In this document: piece by piece, positions 9,501-19,689 of the stretch
Layout of the letters: the number at the start of each line of letters is the position of its first letter
Position numbering within the stretch: the stretch's first letter is position 1
Source: Strigomonas culicis
Taxonomy: Eukaryota > Euglenozoa > Kinetoplastea > Trypanosomatida > Trypanosomatidae
Length of the DNA stretch: 61,234 nt
Assembly: GCA_000482145.1 (NCBI GenBank)
Contig: AUXH01000034.1
Location: 1-61,234 of the forward strand
Direction: 5' to 3'
The notes under the pieces: generated by a model
Databases searched by the model: none
Told to the model about the DNA's origin: nothing
What the model saw: only the letters and a program-made list of their open reading frames with translations
Translations under genes and position numbers: made by a program

Positions 9501-10723
9501 AGTTTTGTCGCGACGAATTGCACAAGCACCTCATTGTCGTCCGTCACGGTGACGGTGGACAGCAACAGCATGAGCTCCTCCCTCGACACATGATCGAAGA
9601 TCGTCGCCTTGTCGATGCTCGAGTAGTCTGCCTTTGCCTGCTGGTCCTGCTCCTCCTTGGTAGCCGCGCTCATCGCCCCCCCGGGAGCGGTGCGAATCGT
9701 GGTGAGTGGGGGCGGCACGAACAGCGTGGAGAAGAAGAACACACTGCTCTCCTTCTTCGCCGTGGCCGCTGCCGGACGCGCCTCGTCCGCGGGTGGAGGC
9801 TGCACAGGGGCGTCGCGGTGGCGCTTGCGGCCCCGCGGTGTGGGGTCACGGCGCTGCCGCCTCCCTCGCCCTTGCGCCGTCTCGGCCTCCCGCTTTCTGC
9901 CTCTTTTCCTCTGCCGTGTCGGTTCCTTACGGCCATCGCTTTCCCTCTCACCCCCACTGTCGGAGCTGCTGTGTTCGTCCTCCGAGGTGGAAGTGGAGGA
10001 GGTGGTGGGGTCAGCAGAGAAGGAAGCGGGCGGATTGTGGCTCGTGCTGGGGTCCGTCGCCGCGCGGTCAGACACCTCAAACAGCTCCACCAGATGCAGG
10101 AAGTGCAGCACGTTGAGGGCGAACACATCACTTTCGTACTGCTGAAAGAGCTGTAAAAAAACGTTCGTGTGCTCCGCCCTTTCGTCCCGCGCGCGCGCGC
10201 CGGCTGCCGTCTGCGGCGGGCCGCCCCCCGGGCTGCCCGGATGGCTGCCCTGGCTGTAATACGTGCGCTTGGCGCGCCGCCGGTACCGGCGCTTGGCGCC
10301 GCTGGCCTGCGCGGGCGCCTCGCCGTCCCCCTCCGCCTCCTCTGGCGCGTCCGCCGCCGCCTCGACCTTCACCGGTGGCTGCTTCTTCTGCTTCAGCACC
10401 CCTAGCCCGTCGTCGCCGTCGGCGACCCGCGCCGCGCACAGCCGCGTGCGGGCCCGCCAGAGGGCGTCGTAGTCACAGCTCCAGATGCTGCCGCTGTGGA
10501 AGAGCAGCACCAGCAGAAGAATATCTTGGTGGATGACTTTGCGCCACACCCGCAGAACATGCAGCCACCGCCGCAACGAGTCCATATAAAACGAATCCTC
10601 CGGCTCCTGTCGGTCCGCATCCTTGTGGTCACCACCGTCGCGATGGCTGCGCCCGTCGGAGGCGCGGCTGAGAAACTCACGGTGAAAAAGCGGAATGAAT
10701 TTGTCTATGACGGCATCCGACAT
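6515..10723 (-). CDS. Large hypothetical protein (1402 aa), helix-rich blocks between low-complexity inserts
   Basis: I do not recognise this protein. Leucine-rich helical blocks (residues about 40-85, 190-215, 365-470, 900-960, 1060-1220) alternate with charged or low-complexity inserts. These include an Arg/Glu-rich stretch near 240-310, a Q-run encoded by CTG/TTG triplets (minus-strand CAG/CAA) at 7802-7825, further Q-runs near 1140-1245, and an asparagine run encoded at about 6740-6765. The pattern of paired helices could be an armadillo/HEAT-type solenoid or a scaffold, but no motif decides this. No signal peptide is seen. The start is the first ATG after a pyrimidine tract (10861-10891) and AG (10828-10827). 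The single uninterrupted 4.2-kb frame and its position in the array make it a real gene. Confidence 0.85.
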   Translation of the reverse strand: MSDAVIDKFIPLFHREFLSRASDGRSHRDGGDHKDADRQEPEDSFYMDSLRRWLHVLRVWRKVIHQDILLLVLLFHSGSIWSCDYDALWRARTRLCAARVADGDDGLGVLKQKKQPPVKVEAAADAPEEAEGDGEAPAQASGAKRRYRRRAKRTYYSQGSHPGSPGGGPPQTAAGARARDERAEHTNVFLQLFQQYESDVFALNVLHFLHLVELFEVSDRAATDPSTSHNPPASFSADPTTSSTSTSEDEHSSSDSGGERESDGRKEPTRQRKRGRKREAETAQGRGRRQRRDPTPRGRKRHRDAPVQPPPADEARPAAATAKKESSVFFFSTLFVPPPLTTIRTAPGGAMSAATKEEQDQQAKADYSSIDKATIFDHVSREELMLLLSTVTVTDDNEVLVQFVATKLLDQFFSFFETIEQGYANNKTNHKSSSDRPAYFLKSVRDYIFSVCIKMCAMTEKNNNLLLLDHNVHIQSICKRQHISLYTSSSSTATPLSADVATGGAAQHGLHHNMGDIVTNALASIFYCCLLEEMAQLEGEAAEGPRVASDSARAPARKGGAQPHGRGGNTPTTATNKRKRGEDRAAREAAPHAPDAKRRQRQNVLLPPPVLLFPFMSVGKDTLVGVCVPKSALEGAAAVPRPAPSHTDGLADGVRTEEGEFLNCRIASRGIQVPPFRSFLTRGQQQQPPTGVDAKADALFSYEVVWLDEAPPSYDAHTPRGSAPPSDERCARPLDGLLPFASPPAASPVAPSRVWSLYEGVLGGFAKLHCTVHRSIFMRDILEKGEDEKRTSTTGHANSSAANTKSGKGTAGGPSGLDGAGQKDDPYVYYGIAPKKPKRKPFVLAYDRQMKRMDPLRLHADTHLAIGENLLLLYGDTQSEAMTHFLKTKVQPQVNLKLHLYRHQINHSYHLNCSPLQNSAANGAGEDNLRLLSSTKDLFTTIICFLCISARRLLSFEALFSNVKAAQQQQQQQQPPLPAKGASLAAPTGKGKGQRAPPCDDTAAAPAPAPNAVAALAKASSSLAVAALYYGTNLLEAVLCLPAVQLLQLETAALACDMVFVTHHDAAPPAEEEATGADGSRPDRGKGLPRAQPTTTAAATARPDDAADAHESVLFLLRNALYALSLVGAVPSSVLLFTSFLATLAQRQRRQQQQLFLTATPPSVAGVAASLLPSLRRQQQQQPHTFLWWTMCVEQIIKSDAAIPFLLPSFCWGLIERLEKNLQSFWTHQRLAQRRQQQQQPSQGSRSTPNAKVMLSLRWDPSRANKSKVLSLKAPAAPPDKAHPTNRSDQVNGVDEGKAVHHDDDASSLHNETPTTDMSDNNNNNNNHVIAIDNLLLKPFGDTVSVCPYHIIIPAITGSHYTDTYHFSNDMAAGAARKRQQRLKERASLLWLALEANAMKEQ

Positions 10724-11299
10724 CTTATTCGAAATGGAGATTGATGCGAAGCGAGTTCTATAAATCTATGAGCACGACTGGTGCACCCTTTTTTGTGCTT
10801 TATACTGCTTTATACTTGTTTCTTTGCTGATCATTACACATATAAAAGAGTGAAACAATCAAAAAAAAAAGTGAGGAGAGAGAGAAAAACTTTTTTTTTG
10901 TTCCAAGTATAAGAAACACTTTTATTGTCAGAAATAGTAATACATATGTTTTTAAAAAACAATGTTGAATGCTCGCAAATAAATAAATAAATAAACACAG
11001 AGGCAACCGCATCCATCCATAAACAACAATAGAAGGAAAAAAAAATATGACCCAGCATTACTGCAATAAGTATCTTGTAAGAATATAAGTGTTTAAAAGG
11101 AAGTGACGTATTCATGAAGTACCACACACTACCACTCCTGTGCCAACGCACGATGGTCGGCGTCGGCAACTGCTTTTCCACTCCATCACACTGGTGCGCA
11201 TGGATGTTAGAAGTCCACTCGATTGCAGTTAAAAAAAAAGAAATGAAAAGAGAGGCGAGGCGGAAGGCGAGAAGCCAAACGGTCGCCCATCGCCGGCAG
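10724..11299 (-). other. Intergenic region between glyoxalase II and the 1402-aa gene
   Basis: A pyrimidine tract on the minus strand at 10861-10891, followed by AG at 10828-10827, is the likely acceptor of the downstream 1402-aa gene. The rest (about 10910-11299) is AT-rich, fits the glyoxalase II 3' UTR, and includes an AAAT-repeat patch near 10976-10995. No gene is seen. Confidence 0.6.
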
Positions 11300-12289
11300 C
11301 TAGTCGCAGGCATTATACAGATACTCCATCAGCGCGACCGCATCCGCGCCCTTGTGCGCCATGCGCGTGACGTAGGAAGGGTCCGCCGTGCGCAAGAACA
11401 GGTTCTGTACCTTCTCGTCCGCGAGGGAGCTCGGCGGCGAGGGCAGCCCCGCGGCGACCCGCGCGGCGTACTGCTGCTTCTGCGCCTCGACAAAGCGCAG
11501 CTCCGACTGGATCTGCGCACTGAGCTGCTTGTTCGCGCGCTCCTCCTCCCGCAGGATGCGCTCCGTGAAGGTCATGAAGCCCGCCGTGTACTCGTGGCCG
11601 GGGAAGATATAGGTGCGCGCGTCCCGCTGCTGCAGCAGCGCCACCGCCTCGGCCGCGCCGCGGTTGACATGGAAAAGTTTCCGCATCGCCGCGCACATGT
11701 CGGCCGCCCCACCCTCGAAGAAGGCGCCGAGGCCGCCAAGGAACAGCGTGTCGCCAGTAAACACCGCAACGGCGTCGTCCTCCGCGGCGGTGGCGGCGGC
11801 GGGACCTGTTGCGTCGTGGTCCTTGTGCTGCACCACGTAGGCGACGTGGCCGCGCGTGTGGCAAGGGATGTCCAGCACCCGCACGCGGAGGTTGCCGACG
11901 AAGAGCGTATCGCCTTCCTTCACCGCCTGCGTCGCACCGGGGATGCCGTCGTTCGCGCCGCCAATGATGCGGCAGGCGCCGCCGTCGCCGCCGCCCTTCG
12001 CGAGCTGGTCGCGGAGCTGCAGGTTACCACCGGCGTGGTCCCAGTGCTTGTGGGTGGAGAGGATGGTGCGCAGCTGCTGTAGCTGCAGCGGCGGCGCGGC
12101 GGCCGGCTGCGGCGGCTTCGGGTGCTGCACGTAGCGCAGAACGGCGTCGATGTCGGCGTTCATGTCAACGACGGCGAGCTCGCCGGAGGTGTAGTCGCGC
12201 AGCAGGTAGGTGAAGTTGTCCTTCAGCGTCGGGATGATGGTCACCGAGAAGGTGTTGCCGAACTCCTTGGTGTATATTTGGCGGCTCAT
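11300..12289 (-). CDS. GLO2: Glyoxalase II (trypanothione-thioester hydrolase, metallo-beta-lactamase fold)
   Basis: It hydrolyses the D-lactoyl thiol ester made by glyoxalase I during methylglyoxal detoxification. In 329 residues all binuclear metal ligands are present: THKHWDH (H80, H82, D84, H85), H144 in CHTRGH, D180 in FTGDTLF and H232 in PGHEYT. The substrate end is informative. The protein finishes YNACD, giving Y325 and C328 one residue before the end. Leishmania infantum GLO2 has Tyr291 and Cys294 at the same distance from its end (numbering from memory), the pair credited with trypanothione preference in place of the Arg/Lys pair of glutathione enzymes. It is about 34 residues longer than that enzyme, mostly through loops at 58-70 and 153-173. 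No targeting signal is evident. Confidence 0.95.
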   Translation of the reverse strand: MSRQIYTKEFGNTFSVTIIPTLKDNFTYLLRDYTSGELAVVDMNADIDAVLRYVQHPKPPQPAAAPPLQLQQLRTILSTHKHWDHAGGNLQLRDQLAKGGGDGGACRIIGGANDGIPGATQAVKEGDTLFVGNLRVRVLDIPCHTRGHVAYVVQHKDHDATGPAAATAAEDDAVAVFTGDTLFLGGLGAFFEGGAADMCAAMRKLFHVNRGAAEAVALLQQRDARTYIFPGHEYTAGFMTFTERILREEERANKQLSAQIQSELRFVEAQKQQYAARVAAGLPSPPSSLADEKVQNLFLRTADPSYVTRMAHKGADAVALMEYLYNACD

Positions 12290-12628
12290 TTTTTATATAT
12301 TTTTTTAATAGTTATAATGCTTTTCTTAAAGATTCGTTTGTTTTACTTTTGTCTTTGAGTTATTCGACTCAGTGATTGTGCTTTTAGCGGCTATAATAAT
12401 AATAGTAATAATAATCTTTATGCAAAAAAGAAAGGAACGAAAAAAGGAACATAACATATGTTTTATTGAACACTGCTGGCATTCTTTTTCCTTTTGGTTT
12501 CTGCGATGAAAACCATACGCGGCAGAAAAATCAACAAAACATCGAAACAAGATTCCTTAATAAGACGAATAATTGTGAACAAAGGTTAAAACAACAACCA
12601 CAACAACGCGGAAACAACGGTCCCATTG
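12290..12628 (-). other. Intergenic region: helicase 3' UTR and glyoxalase II leader
   Basis: A minus-strand pyrimidine tract at about 12421-12452 is followed by AG at 12417-12416, a plausible glyoxalase II splice acceptor. AT-rich trinucleotide sequence lies at 12393-12415. Nothing else is seen. Confidence 0.55.
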
Positions 12629-15600
12629 TTAAAAAAGCGGCTCTGTGCTCAAACTGAAATCTGTCGGAGAAAGTGAATCGGTGCGCTGCGTCTTTTCGCT
12701 CCCACTGCGGCGCTGTGCGTGTTGGCTTCGCTTGCGCTCGTCGCGGCGGTCGTAGAACTCGACCATCACCTGCCGCAGGCGGCAGGATGGCAGGACCGAC
12801 GGCACCACGGCGGGCGGCACAAAAAAGAGTTGGTAGAAAGGTGCAGCCGTGGACGTGGCGGGGGAGGCCGCGGCCGCAAGGTACTGGTTCGACGGCGGGA
12901 GGAACTGGCAGCCCAGGTCCTGCAGCAGCGACAGCAGCGACTGCTGCTGCCGGTGGTGCTGGAGGTAGTGCGGCAGCGCGTGCGGCGCCGGCGCGGCCGC
13001 ACCACGCGGCGACGGATGCTCGCCGAAGCGGTCCAGTCTAGTGATCACCCGTTGCGTAAACTCCGACAGCGACACGACGTCTTTCTCCGCGTAGATGTAC
13101 TCTTGCAGTGACAGCAGAATACTCGCGGACACCGCCTCGGCCGGGTGCGCGGGGCCGCCGCACGTCTCCACCGTCGCGTGGCAGCAGGCCGCGGTCAGCA
13201 GGCACCAGTGCAGGCCCTCGTACGCGTCGCCGGGGGCGGCCTCGCCCGCCAGTGGGAGGCCGGCCCACACGCCGCCGCCGGCGGTGGGGTCGAACAGGCG
13301 CACGAGAAAATCAATGTACAGCTTCGGCAGCGGCTGCGGAAAGGTGTGCATAAAGAAGTTGTCGTACACCATGAAGGCGTGCACGTGCGTGTGCGTGGCG
13401 TTGAACAAGAAGAGCAGCATCGACTGCTTCGTCGAGCCCACCACGTAGCCTGCCAGCACACTCAGTAGCGCGTTCAGGGCCACCGCCGGCGACGAAGGCG
13501 GCGTGCTGCCGCTCGTCGTGGCGTGAGGACTTGACAGGTGCGTGTGGCGGTGGAGGTCCAGCACCCACACGTGCTGCGCGGTCAGAATGGAGGAGGTGTT
13601 GTAGGACGCGGTGAGGGACGTCGTATCGTTGTGAGTGTCATTACGGCTCGCGGGTGAGGTGAAGGACGTGAGAAGCAAGCTGCCGGCCATCGCGAAGGCG
13701 GTGCGGTTCTTGTCGTGGTGGCTGGCGGCGGCGGCCGCCGCGTCGCCGTCAGTCGCGTCCTGGTGAGGGTTGAGCTGCAAGGCGTTGAGAAAGGAGAAGT
13801 GCGACACAACGCAGGGATGCACTTCCGTCGGCACAATGTCACGGTTCGCGCCGTCCGCGCCGTTTTCCCGCCCCTCACCCACGTAGCGGTCGTTCTTGAA
13901 GAGCACATGGGAGACCAGGTGGAGGGCGCGTCGGTCCCCGTCCCTGCTGCTGCCGCCTTCGTCGGCTGCGATCTGCGGTGGCGGTGGGGTCACGAGCGCG
14001 GCCCAGTCCGCGCGCCGCATGCGGTGCTGCGTGGCGTAGTACAGCGCCTGGAGGTGCGGGGTCGACTGCAGGTGGCGCGTGACGGCATCCGCCTCCGCGT
14101 CGGCCGGGCGCCCCGTCGCCGCAAGAATGCTGCACGCGCAGACATCGCAGAAAAAAGCCGCACCGGCCGCGGCATCCGGTGTCTTCCTCACTGCTTCGCT
14201 TGCCACGGCCCCCGTCTCCCTCGCACGCGCCGCCGCCTCGGAGATGCGGAAGAGTGAGGGGAGCGCGACGGACCAGTCAATGCCGTTCGTGTGGAACAGC
14301 GGCCGCCGGAGGTGCAGCAATAGGTCACGGGTGGTGTGCGTCTCATCCCTGCTGCGAATCGGATGGATCGCGTCGAGTGAGGCCGGCACCGCGGCAGCGG
14401 TTGACAGTGCATCCTCTTCAGCACCGCCGGCGGCATTCGCCTTTTCTTCCTCTTCCTGCGTCGGCGGCGCCACGTCGGCTGCGATGGCTGGGGGAAACAG
14501 GTGTCCCAGATCGAGCTGCTGGAGCGCCCGTCTTGAAATGCGCTTCGCCGTGTAGCCGTCGAAGAAGGTGCACACCATGTCTGCGCCACTCGCGCCGTCG
14601 CTTGGCACCGACCGGATGGTGAAGGGCGCGGGGCGGCGGCCGGGGGCGGCGGGCCGCTGCTGCTGCTGCTGTGTCGGCTGCAGCGCCGCCACGGCCCCCG
14701 GCGGCGCAGGCCGCGCTGCGGCACGGCTGTGGTACACAAGGGGCACGCGCTGCAGCGCGGCGATGGCGGCGGTCAGCACACTGACACCGAACGGCGCCAG
14801 CGTCACGAGCGGTTGGCTCTCCGCGCGCCGCCCCTCCCCGCCCGCACCGGCGCCGCCGTCGCTGGAGGGGAAGTAGTGGTCGTAGAGCGTTTTAAACCCG
14901 CTCCGCTGAAAGCGCAGGGCGATGTAGGTGCGGTCGCGTTGGTACTTCTCCACCTGAAGAAGACCCAGCCCCTTCAGGATGCCGTGCTGCAGTTTCTCCC
15001 GCAGCTCCGCTGCGAAGGCCGGTGTGTACAGAAAGGACGGCGCGGCGGCCGCGCCGTCCGCACCACCGCCGGCGCGCGGCGCGACGGCGGTGACGGCCGC
15101 GGCGGGCGCCCCCTCGACCTCGCCCCGCACGACGAGCTGGAGGGAGCAGGTGTCGAGCTCCGCGCCGTCGAGGGCACTCTTGTTGAGCCGCAGCCGCCGC
15201 GTGTGGCGGCGGTAGGAGCGGCTGAGGTTCGCCTTCATCGTGTTCGCGGCGAAGGCCGCCACGAAAGTGGCGGAGAGTCGGTCCTCGGGCTTCCCGACGA
15301 CGTAGCGGACGGCGCCGGAGGCGCCGCCGCGGGGGCGGTTGAAGTGCGCGGCCAGCAGTCGGTGCGTCATGGCGTCATCGGCGTGCCACTGCGGGAACTT
15401 GGTGAAGTAGCGCGGCACGACCGCCGTGCTGCTGCCGCCGAGACCCGTCACGCGGCCGTCCGCGCCGTTCGCGTGGACGTAGTTTGTGTTGAGAAACAAC
15501 AAGTGCTTCTGGAACTGCATGCGCCGCTCCGCCGCGGCGCGGAGCCGCTTGAGCGATCGGATGAGCTGCTGGCGGTACGCCGTCGGGTACCCATCCGTTA

Positions 15601-16581
15601 GAAAGAGCACACGCGTACCCTGCATGTCCGTCGGATCGCTGGTATAGTAGTCGTGGAGCATGTCGCTGAGCTGCTCGTGCTCGCTGGAGGCCTCCTCCGA
15701 GTCGCTGAGGTCTTCCTCCGCCGCCGCGTCCCGCGGGGGGCCGGCGTCCGCGTGGCGGTGCGCGTCGTTTTCGACGTGTAAAAAGCGCAGCAGGCGGTCA
15801 CACAGCTTGTACACGATGTAGTTCGTCTGCTGCACGGTGCGGGTGTTGATACGATAGTACTGCGTGTAGTGGTACATGCTCTCCGCGGAGTCGCAGCGGA
15901 ACCACTTGTGCAGCAGCGCTCGCAGCAGCAGCGGCTCACTGAGCTGCGGCGCGTCGCCGCCCGGCGGCCGCACCAGCTCGCGCTGGACGTGCAGCAGGTG
16001 GTAGTACAGCTCGATGGGGCTCTCCGCGCTCTCCTGCTGCGCCTCCGCAAGGGTGCGCCGCGGCGCGTGGGGCGAGCTCAGCGCGGGCAGGTGGCGGTCG
16101 GCGATGGCGCCATCGCTGCCGCCGCCGCGGGCGTGCGGCGCGTTGTCGTACATCAGCTGCCGCTTCGAGACCAGAAACGGGCTCTGGAACAGCAGCGTGC
16201 CGTGCTGGCTGCTGCTCGTCACGTCCATGCCGGCAGCGATGAGCACGGCATCCTCGACGCAGAAGAAGGCGAAGCTGTGGAACAAAAAGAGACCGGTTTT
16301 CAGACTGGCGAGGGGGAGGGCGGAGAGGAACAGCCCGCGGCGCGTGAGCTGCGCGCGGCCGATGCGATCGTAAATCGTGTCCGTATCCGCCGCGCGTCCG
16401 TCCTCCTCTGCTGCTGCCGCGGGTGCGTGCTCGTGTTGCGGAAGGTAGAGGATGTCCGCGTCCAGCAGCTGCCGCAGCGCCAGCACCAGCCCCACCTCCG
16501 TCGGCGGGCACAACAGCTGCTTCAGCAGCCGCTCCACGAGGCGCTGGCGGCTGTGCCACGGCGGGCGGTGCGCAGGCACCG

Positions 16582-16616
<35 letters not shown>

Positions 16617-18931
16617 AGAGCGTAGAAGAGCGACTTGACGCGCAGTAGGATGGCGGTCGTGCTCTCCGGGAGCGGCTCTGGCGTGTGCAGTGGCGCCGTG
16701 CCCGTGAGGGGCTGGTACAGGTGTCTGGAGATGAGGTGCAGAATGACGCCTTCGCACGTGCGGCCCATGCGGCCCTCGCGCTGCAGCAGGTTGGCGAAGG
16801 AGATGCTCCGGGTCTCCTTCTTCCGCGTCTCCGTGAAGGGGTCGACCGTGAAGGTGCGCGAGAGGTTCGTGTTGAGCACCACGCGGAGGTGCGGTATCGT
16901 GACGCTGTTCTCCGCCAGCGATGTCGCGAGCAGCAGCCGCAGCCGCGGCATGCCGTGGCCCCGCGCGCCGCCCGCGGCCGGCGCGTAGGTGGACGCGCGG
17001 AGGTAGTGGTACGGGTTGCCGACCACCGACGAGTGCAGCGTCACGCAGCTGAACCGGAGGTTCGCGTCCCGCGGGTGTTGGAAGACGGCCACCGGCTCCG
17101 TGAGCGAGAGGGCCGGGCGCCGGCCGCCACCGTCGTCCGGCCGGGGGCTCGGCGGGTGCACCAGCTCCATCGCACAGATGCGCTCCAGCGTCTGCGTCAG
17201 CGTCGCGATCTCGTGATAGCCGGGCAGGAAGACCAGCATGCTGACCGTCGCCGTCGCGTCCTGCGGGTCGCTGCCGTCTGGCGCGGCGGCGGCCCCCGCC
17301 CGGCCCCAGCGCGCGTGGAGCACCTCCATCAGGTCGACGACGAGGCGGGCGAGCAGCACCGACTGTTGGCTCACGAGGACGTTGCTCTGGTGGTCGTAGA
17401 AGCTGAAGGCGCCGCCGGCGGCCGCGCCGCGCAGCTGGTGGTCGACCGGCGCGAAGAAGGCGTACACGTCGCGCAGCGTCGCTTTGCCGTCCTCCGTCAG
17501 CAGCACCGGCGGCGCGCGGTCCGCGTCCGCGACAGCGGCAGCGGCCGCCGCGAGCGGCGCGAAGAGAAGTTTCGACCGCAGAAAGCGCAGGTCCTGCAGG
17601 TCCTCCAGGAAGTAGCGCTCTATGGGAAAGTTGTGTTCGACGTGGCGCGCGCGGCGCGGCGTCGTCGCCTCGTGGCCGCGCAGCACCGCCTCCCGCTGCG
17701 CCTCCTCCATGCACTGCATCATCGCCTCCGTCACGGTGGGCGCGCCGCCCCCGCCGTGGGCGGCAGGGGGCTCCGGCGCGCCGGCCATGATGGCGCGCTG
17801 GGCGGCGGTCGTCAGCACGGTGGGGCCCGCCGCCGCGCCGACGGCGAAGTAGCGGAACATCGCGGGCAGGCTCATCGTTGCGGACATCACGATCATGTGC
17901 CGCACGTGCGTCAGCGCGTCCACGTAGGGGTCGGCCTCCCGCGCGCCGGCGCGGGCGCGCAGCGCGCAGCGGTCTCGCATCCACGCGAGCAGCACATCAG
18001 TCTCCACGTCCCGCACGTGCGCCTCGTCGAGTATGAGCGTGGAGGGCGTGAGGCGGTGCGGCGCGGCGCGGCGCCGCGCCAGCGCGCGCAGGAGATAGCC
18101 TGGCGTCGTGTACACGATCTCCGTGTCCGCGGTGCAGCAGCGCTCGCCGCCCACCACGTAGCCCACGCGCCGCCCGACCGTGCCGACGGCCCCCGGCGCG
18201 GTCGCGAGCAGCCTCGCGGCGTACCGACTGAGGCTCATACACGCGAGGCGCGTGGGCTGCACCACCACCACGCGCACGTGGCTGTCCGCCGCAAAGGCGG
18301 CCGCAAAGGCGCGGCGCGTCGCGGTCGGGTACGGCTCCACCGCCGCCGCCGCCGCCTCCACCTCGCCGGCCTGCTGCTGCTGCTGCTGCTGCTGCAGCAC
18401 CGCCAGCGTGCGCGTCAGCCGCGCCTCCACGCGCTGCCAGTGCATGTCCAAAAAGTAAAAGGGCATGAGGATGCTCTTCCCCGATCCTGTTGGTGCGGCG
18501 CAGAGGTACACGCTGCGGTGGTCGCTCGCCGTCGGGTGGAGCTCGTGCGCCGCCCACGTCGTGCGCTCGCGGAGGAGGGGGAATGTCTTTACCTGCGGCT
18601 GCCGGCTCGCGAGCTCCCGCCAGTGGATCTGCTTCTTGCGCCGCACACGCTCCCGCAGCTTCTCCAGCAGGGAGCATGTGAGGGGCGCGGCCGCCGGCGG
18701 CGGTGGCGGCGCGGGGCCTGGGGGGAGGGGGGCCGGCGCAGGCTCCACGGCGCGGCCGCCCGCTGGAGGCGCCGGACCGGTGGCGGTGGGCCGCCTGTGC
18801 GGCGGCTCGAAGAGCGACGCCAGTGTGAAGCGGCGCGCGTCGGCGGGCGGCTCCGTCCCCTTCTGCCTTTTCGGTTTGGCCGCGGCGGCGGCGGTGGGCG
18901 CGCCGAACAGAATAGCGTTGATGTCACCCAT
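12629..18931 (-). CDS. Large DEAH/RHA-type RNA helicase with C-terminal U1-like C2H2 zinc finger
   Basis: This is a 2100-residue superfamily 2 helicase with its core near the N-terminus. Walker A is APTGSGKS with K152, motif Ia is VVVQPTRLACMS, motif II is DEAH at 302-305, motif III is MSATM, motif V is LLATSLAENSVTIP and motif VI is QREGRMGR at 717-724. A helical HA2-like region follows. Roughly 1,200 further residues carry long inserts and a zinc finger, C1595-x2-C1598-x21-H1620-x5-H1626, resembling matrin/U1-type RNA-binding fingers. Polyglutamine tracts are encoded at 16583-16615 (Q11) and 18371-18394 (Q8). It resembles RNA editing helicase 2 in size but has the opposite layout (REH2 keeps its core C-terminal), so I do not name it. 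The start is the first ATG (MGDINAILFG) after the only AG that follows the pyrimidine tract. The frame stays open up to an ATG at 19147. Confidence 0.9.
16583..16615 (-). repeat. (CAG)11 polyglutamine tract in the helicase
   Basis: Eleven pure CTG triplets on the plus strand read as eleven CAG (Gln) codons in the helicase, just after the LFYAL stretch. An uninterrupted tract is prone to length change. Shorter relatives lie at 18371-18394 (8 units) and 7802-7822 (7 units). Confidence 0.95.
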
Positions 18932-19689
18932 CTTCTTCTTGGGCCGCTGCTTGCCGCGCGTGCCGGTGAGCCGCGCCGCCGTCGCCGATGCCACCGCCGC
19001 CGGCGACGGACGTGCCGTCGGCCGGCCGTCGGTTGGCGGGCTGCTGCCGGCGTGGCACCACGCCCGCTGCTTGCGCAGCGGCGGCAGGCCAGGAGGCAGG
19101 CAGGGAGCGAAAAGGCGGCGGTACGAAAACGTGCAGGTACGACGCATGCACGCGAATGAAAAAAAAAAAGGAGGTGAAGTTATCTAAATGGATCTACTGT
19201 TAACCTAAACACACGTTTTCATAGGTTTATTCATGTACAGTCTCAACCTATATATATATAAAAGGAATAATAGAGAAGACGGGTAAAGGAGGAAATCTGT
19301 CATTTTTTTTTGTTTCTTCACACACTCAAAAAAAAAAAGAGCTTTCTTTTTCATGATGCTAAACACACCAAAGCGAACGAAGAAAAGAAAAAGTTGCATA
19401 CAGAACAACAAACAACGCACAAAAACGCTATGGGTGAATCATTTTTCTCCACTCTATAATATATACTCTTATTCTGTTACTGCTAGTGCCCATCCACGCG
19501 ATACACATGCGCACCCTATCCATATAATAATAACAACAACAGGGGCACCTAGCAAGAGAGACCACCTATCAAAAAGAAAAAAAAAAGAAGAAAAAAAAAG
19601 AAAAGTAAATGAAGGAAAAGAAGAAAAGAAAGAGACGTGTAAAAGCGCATACCTTCTTGTTCTCGCTCCTCCCCCCTCTCTTGCCTTTT
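18932..19689 (-). other. Intergenic region: Rpt3 3' UTR and helicase leader
   Basis: Bases 18932-19147 are open in the helicase frame but probably 5' UTR. From about 19568 to 19640 the minus strand is an almost pure pyrimidine stretch of some 70 bases, directly after the Rpt3 stop. The remainder is AT-rich. I see no gene. Confidence 0.55.
19070..19175 (-). promoter_or_regulatory. Predicted trans-splice acceptor of the DEAH helicase (decides start)
   Basis: The T-rich tract on the minus strand is at about 19175-19156. No AG occurs from there until 19071-19070. The upstream in-frame ATG at 19147 therefore lies between tract and acceptor and should be absent from the main mRNA; the next ATG is at 18931. 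Confidence 0.55.

Noticed and set aside
12629..18931. Identity with RNA editing helicase 2 (REH2)
   Set aside because: Similar length, but REH2 has its helicase core in the C-terminal half after dsRBDs, whereas here the core is N-terminal and a zinc finger follows.
16685..19159. Plus-strand frame of 824 codons opposite the helicase
   Set aside because: It mirrors the GC-rich helicase gene, has Arg/Ala/His-biased composition and no domain, and runs against the direction of every supported gene.
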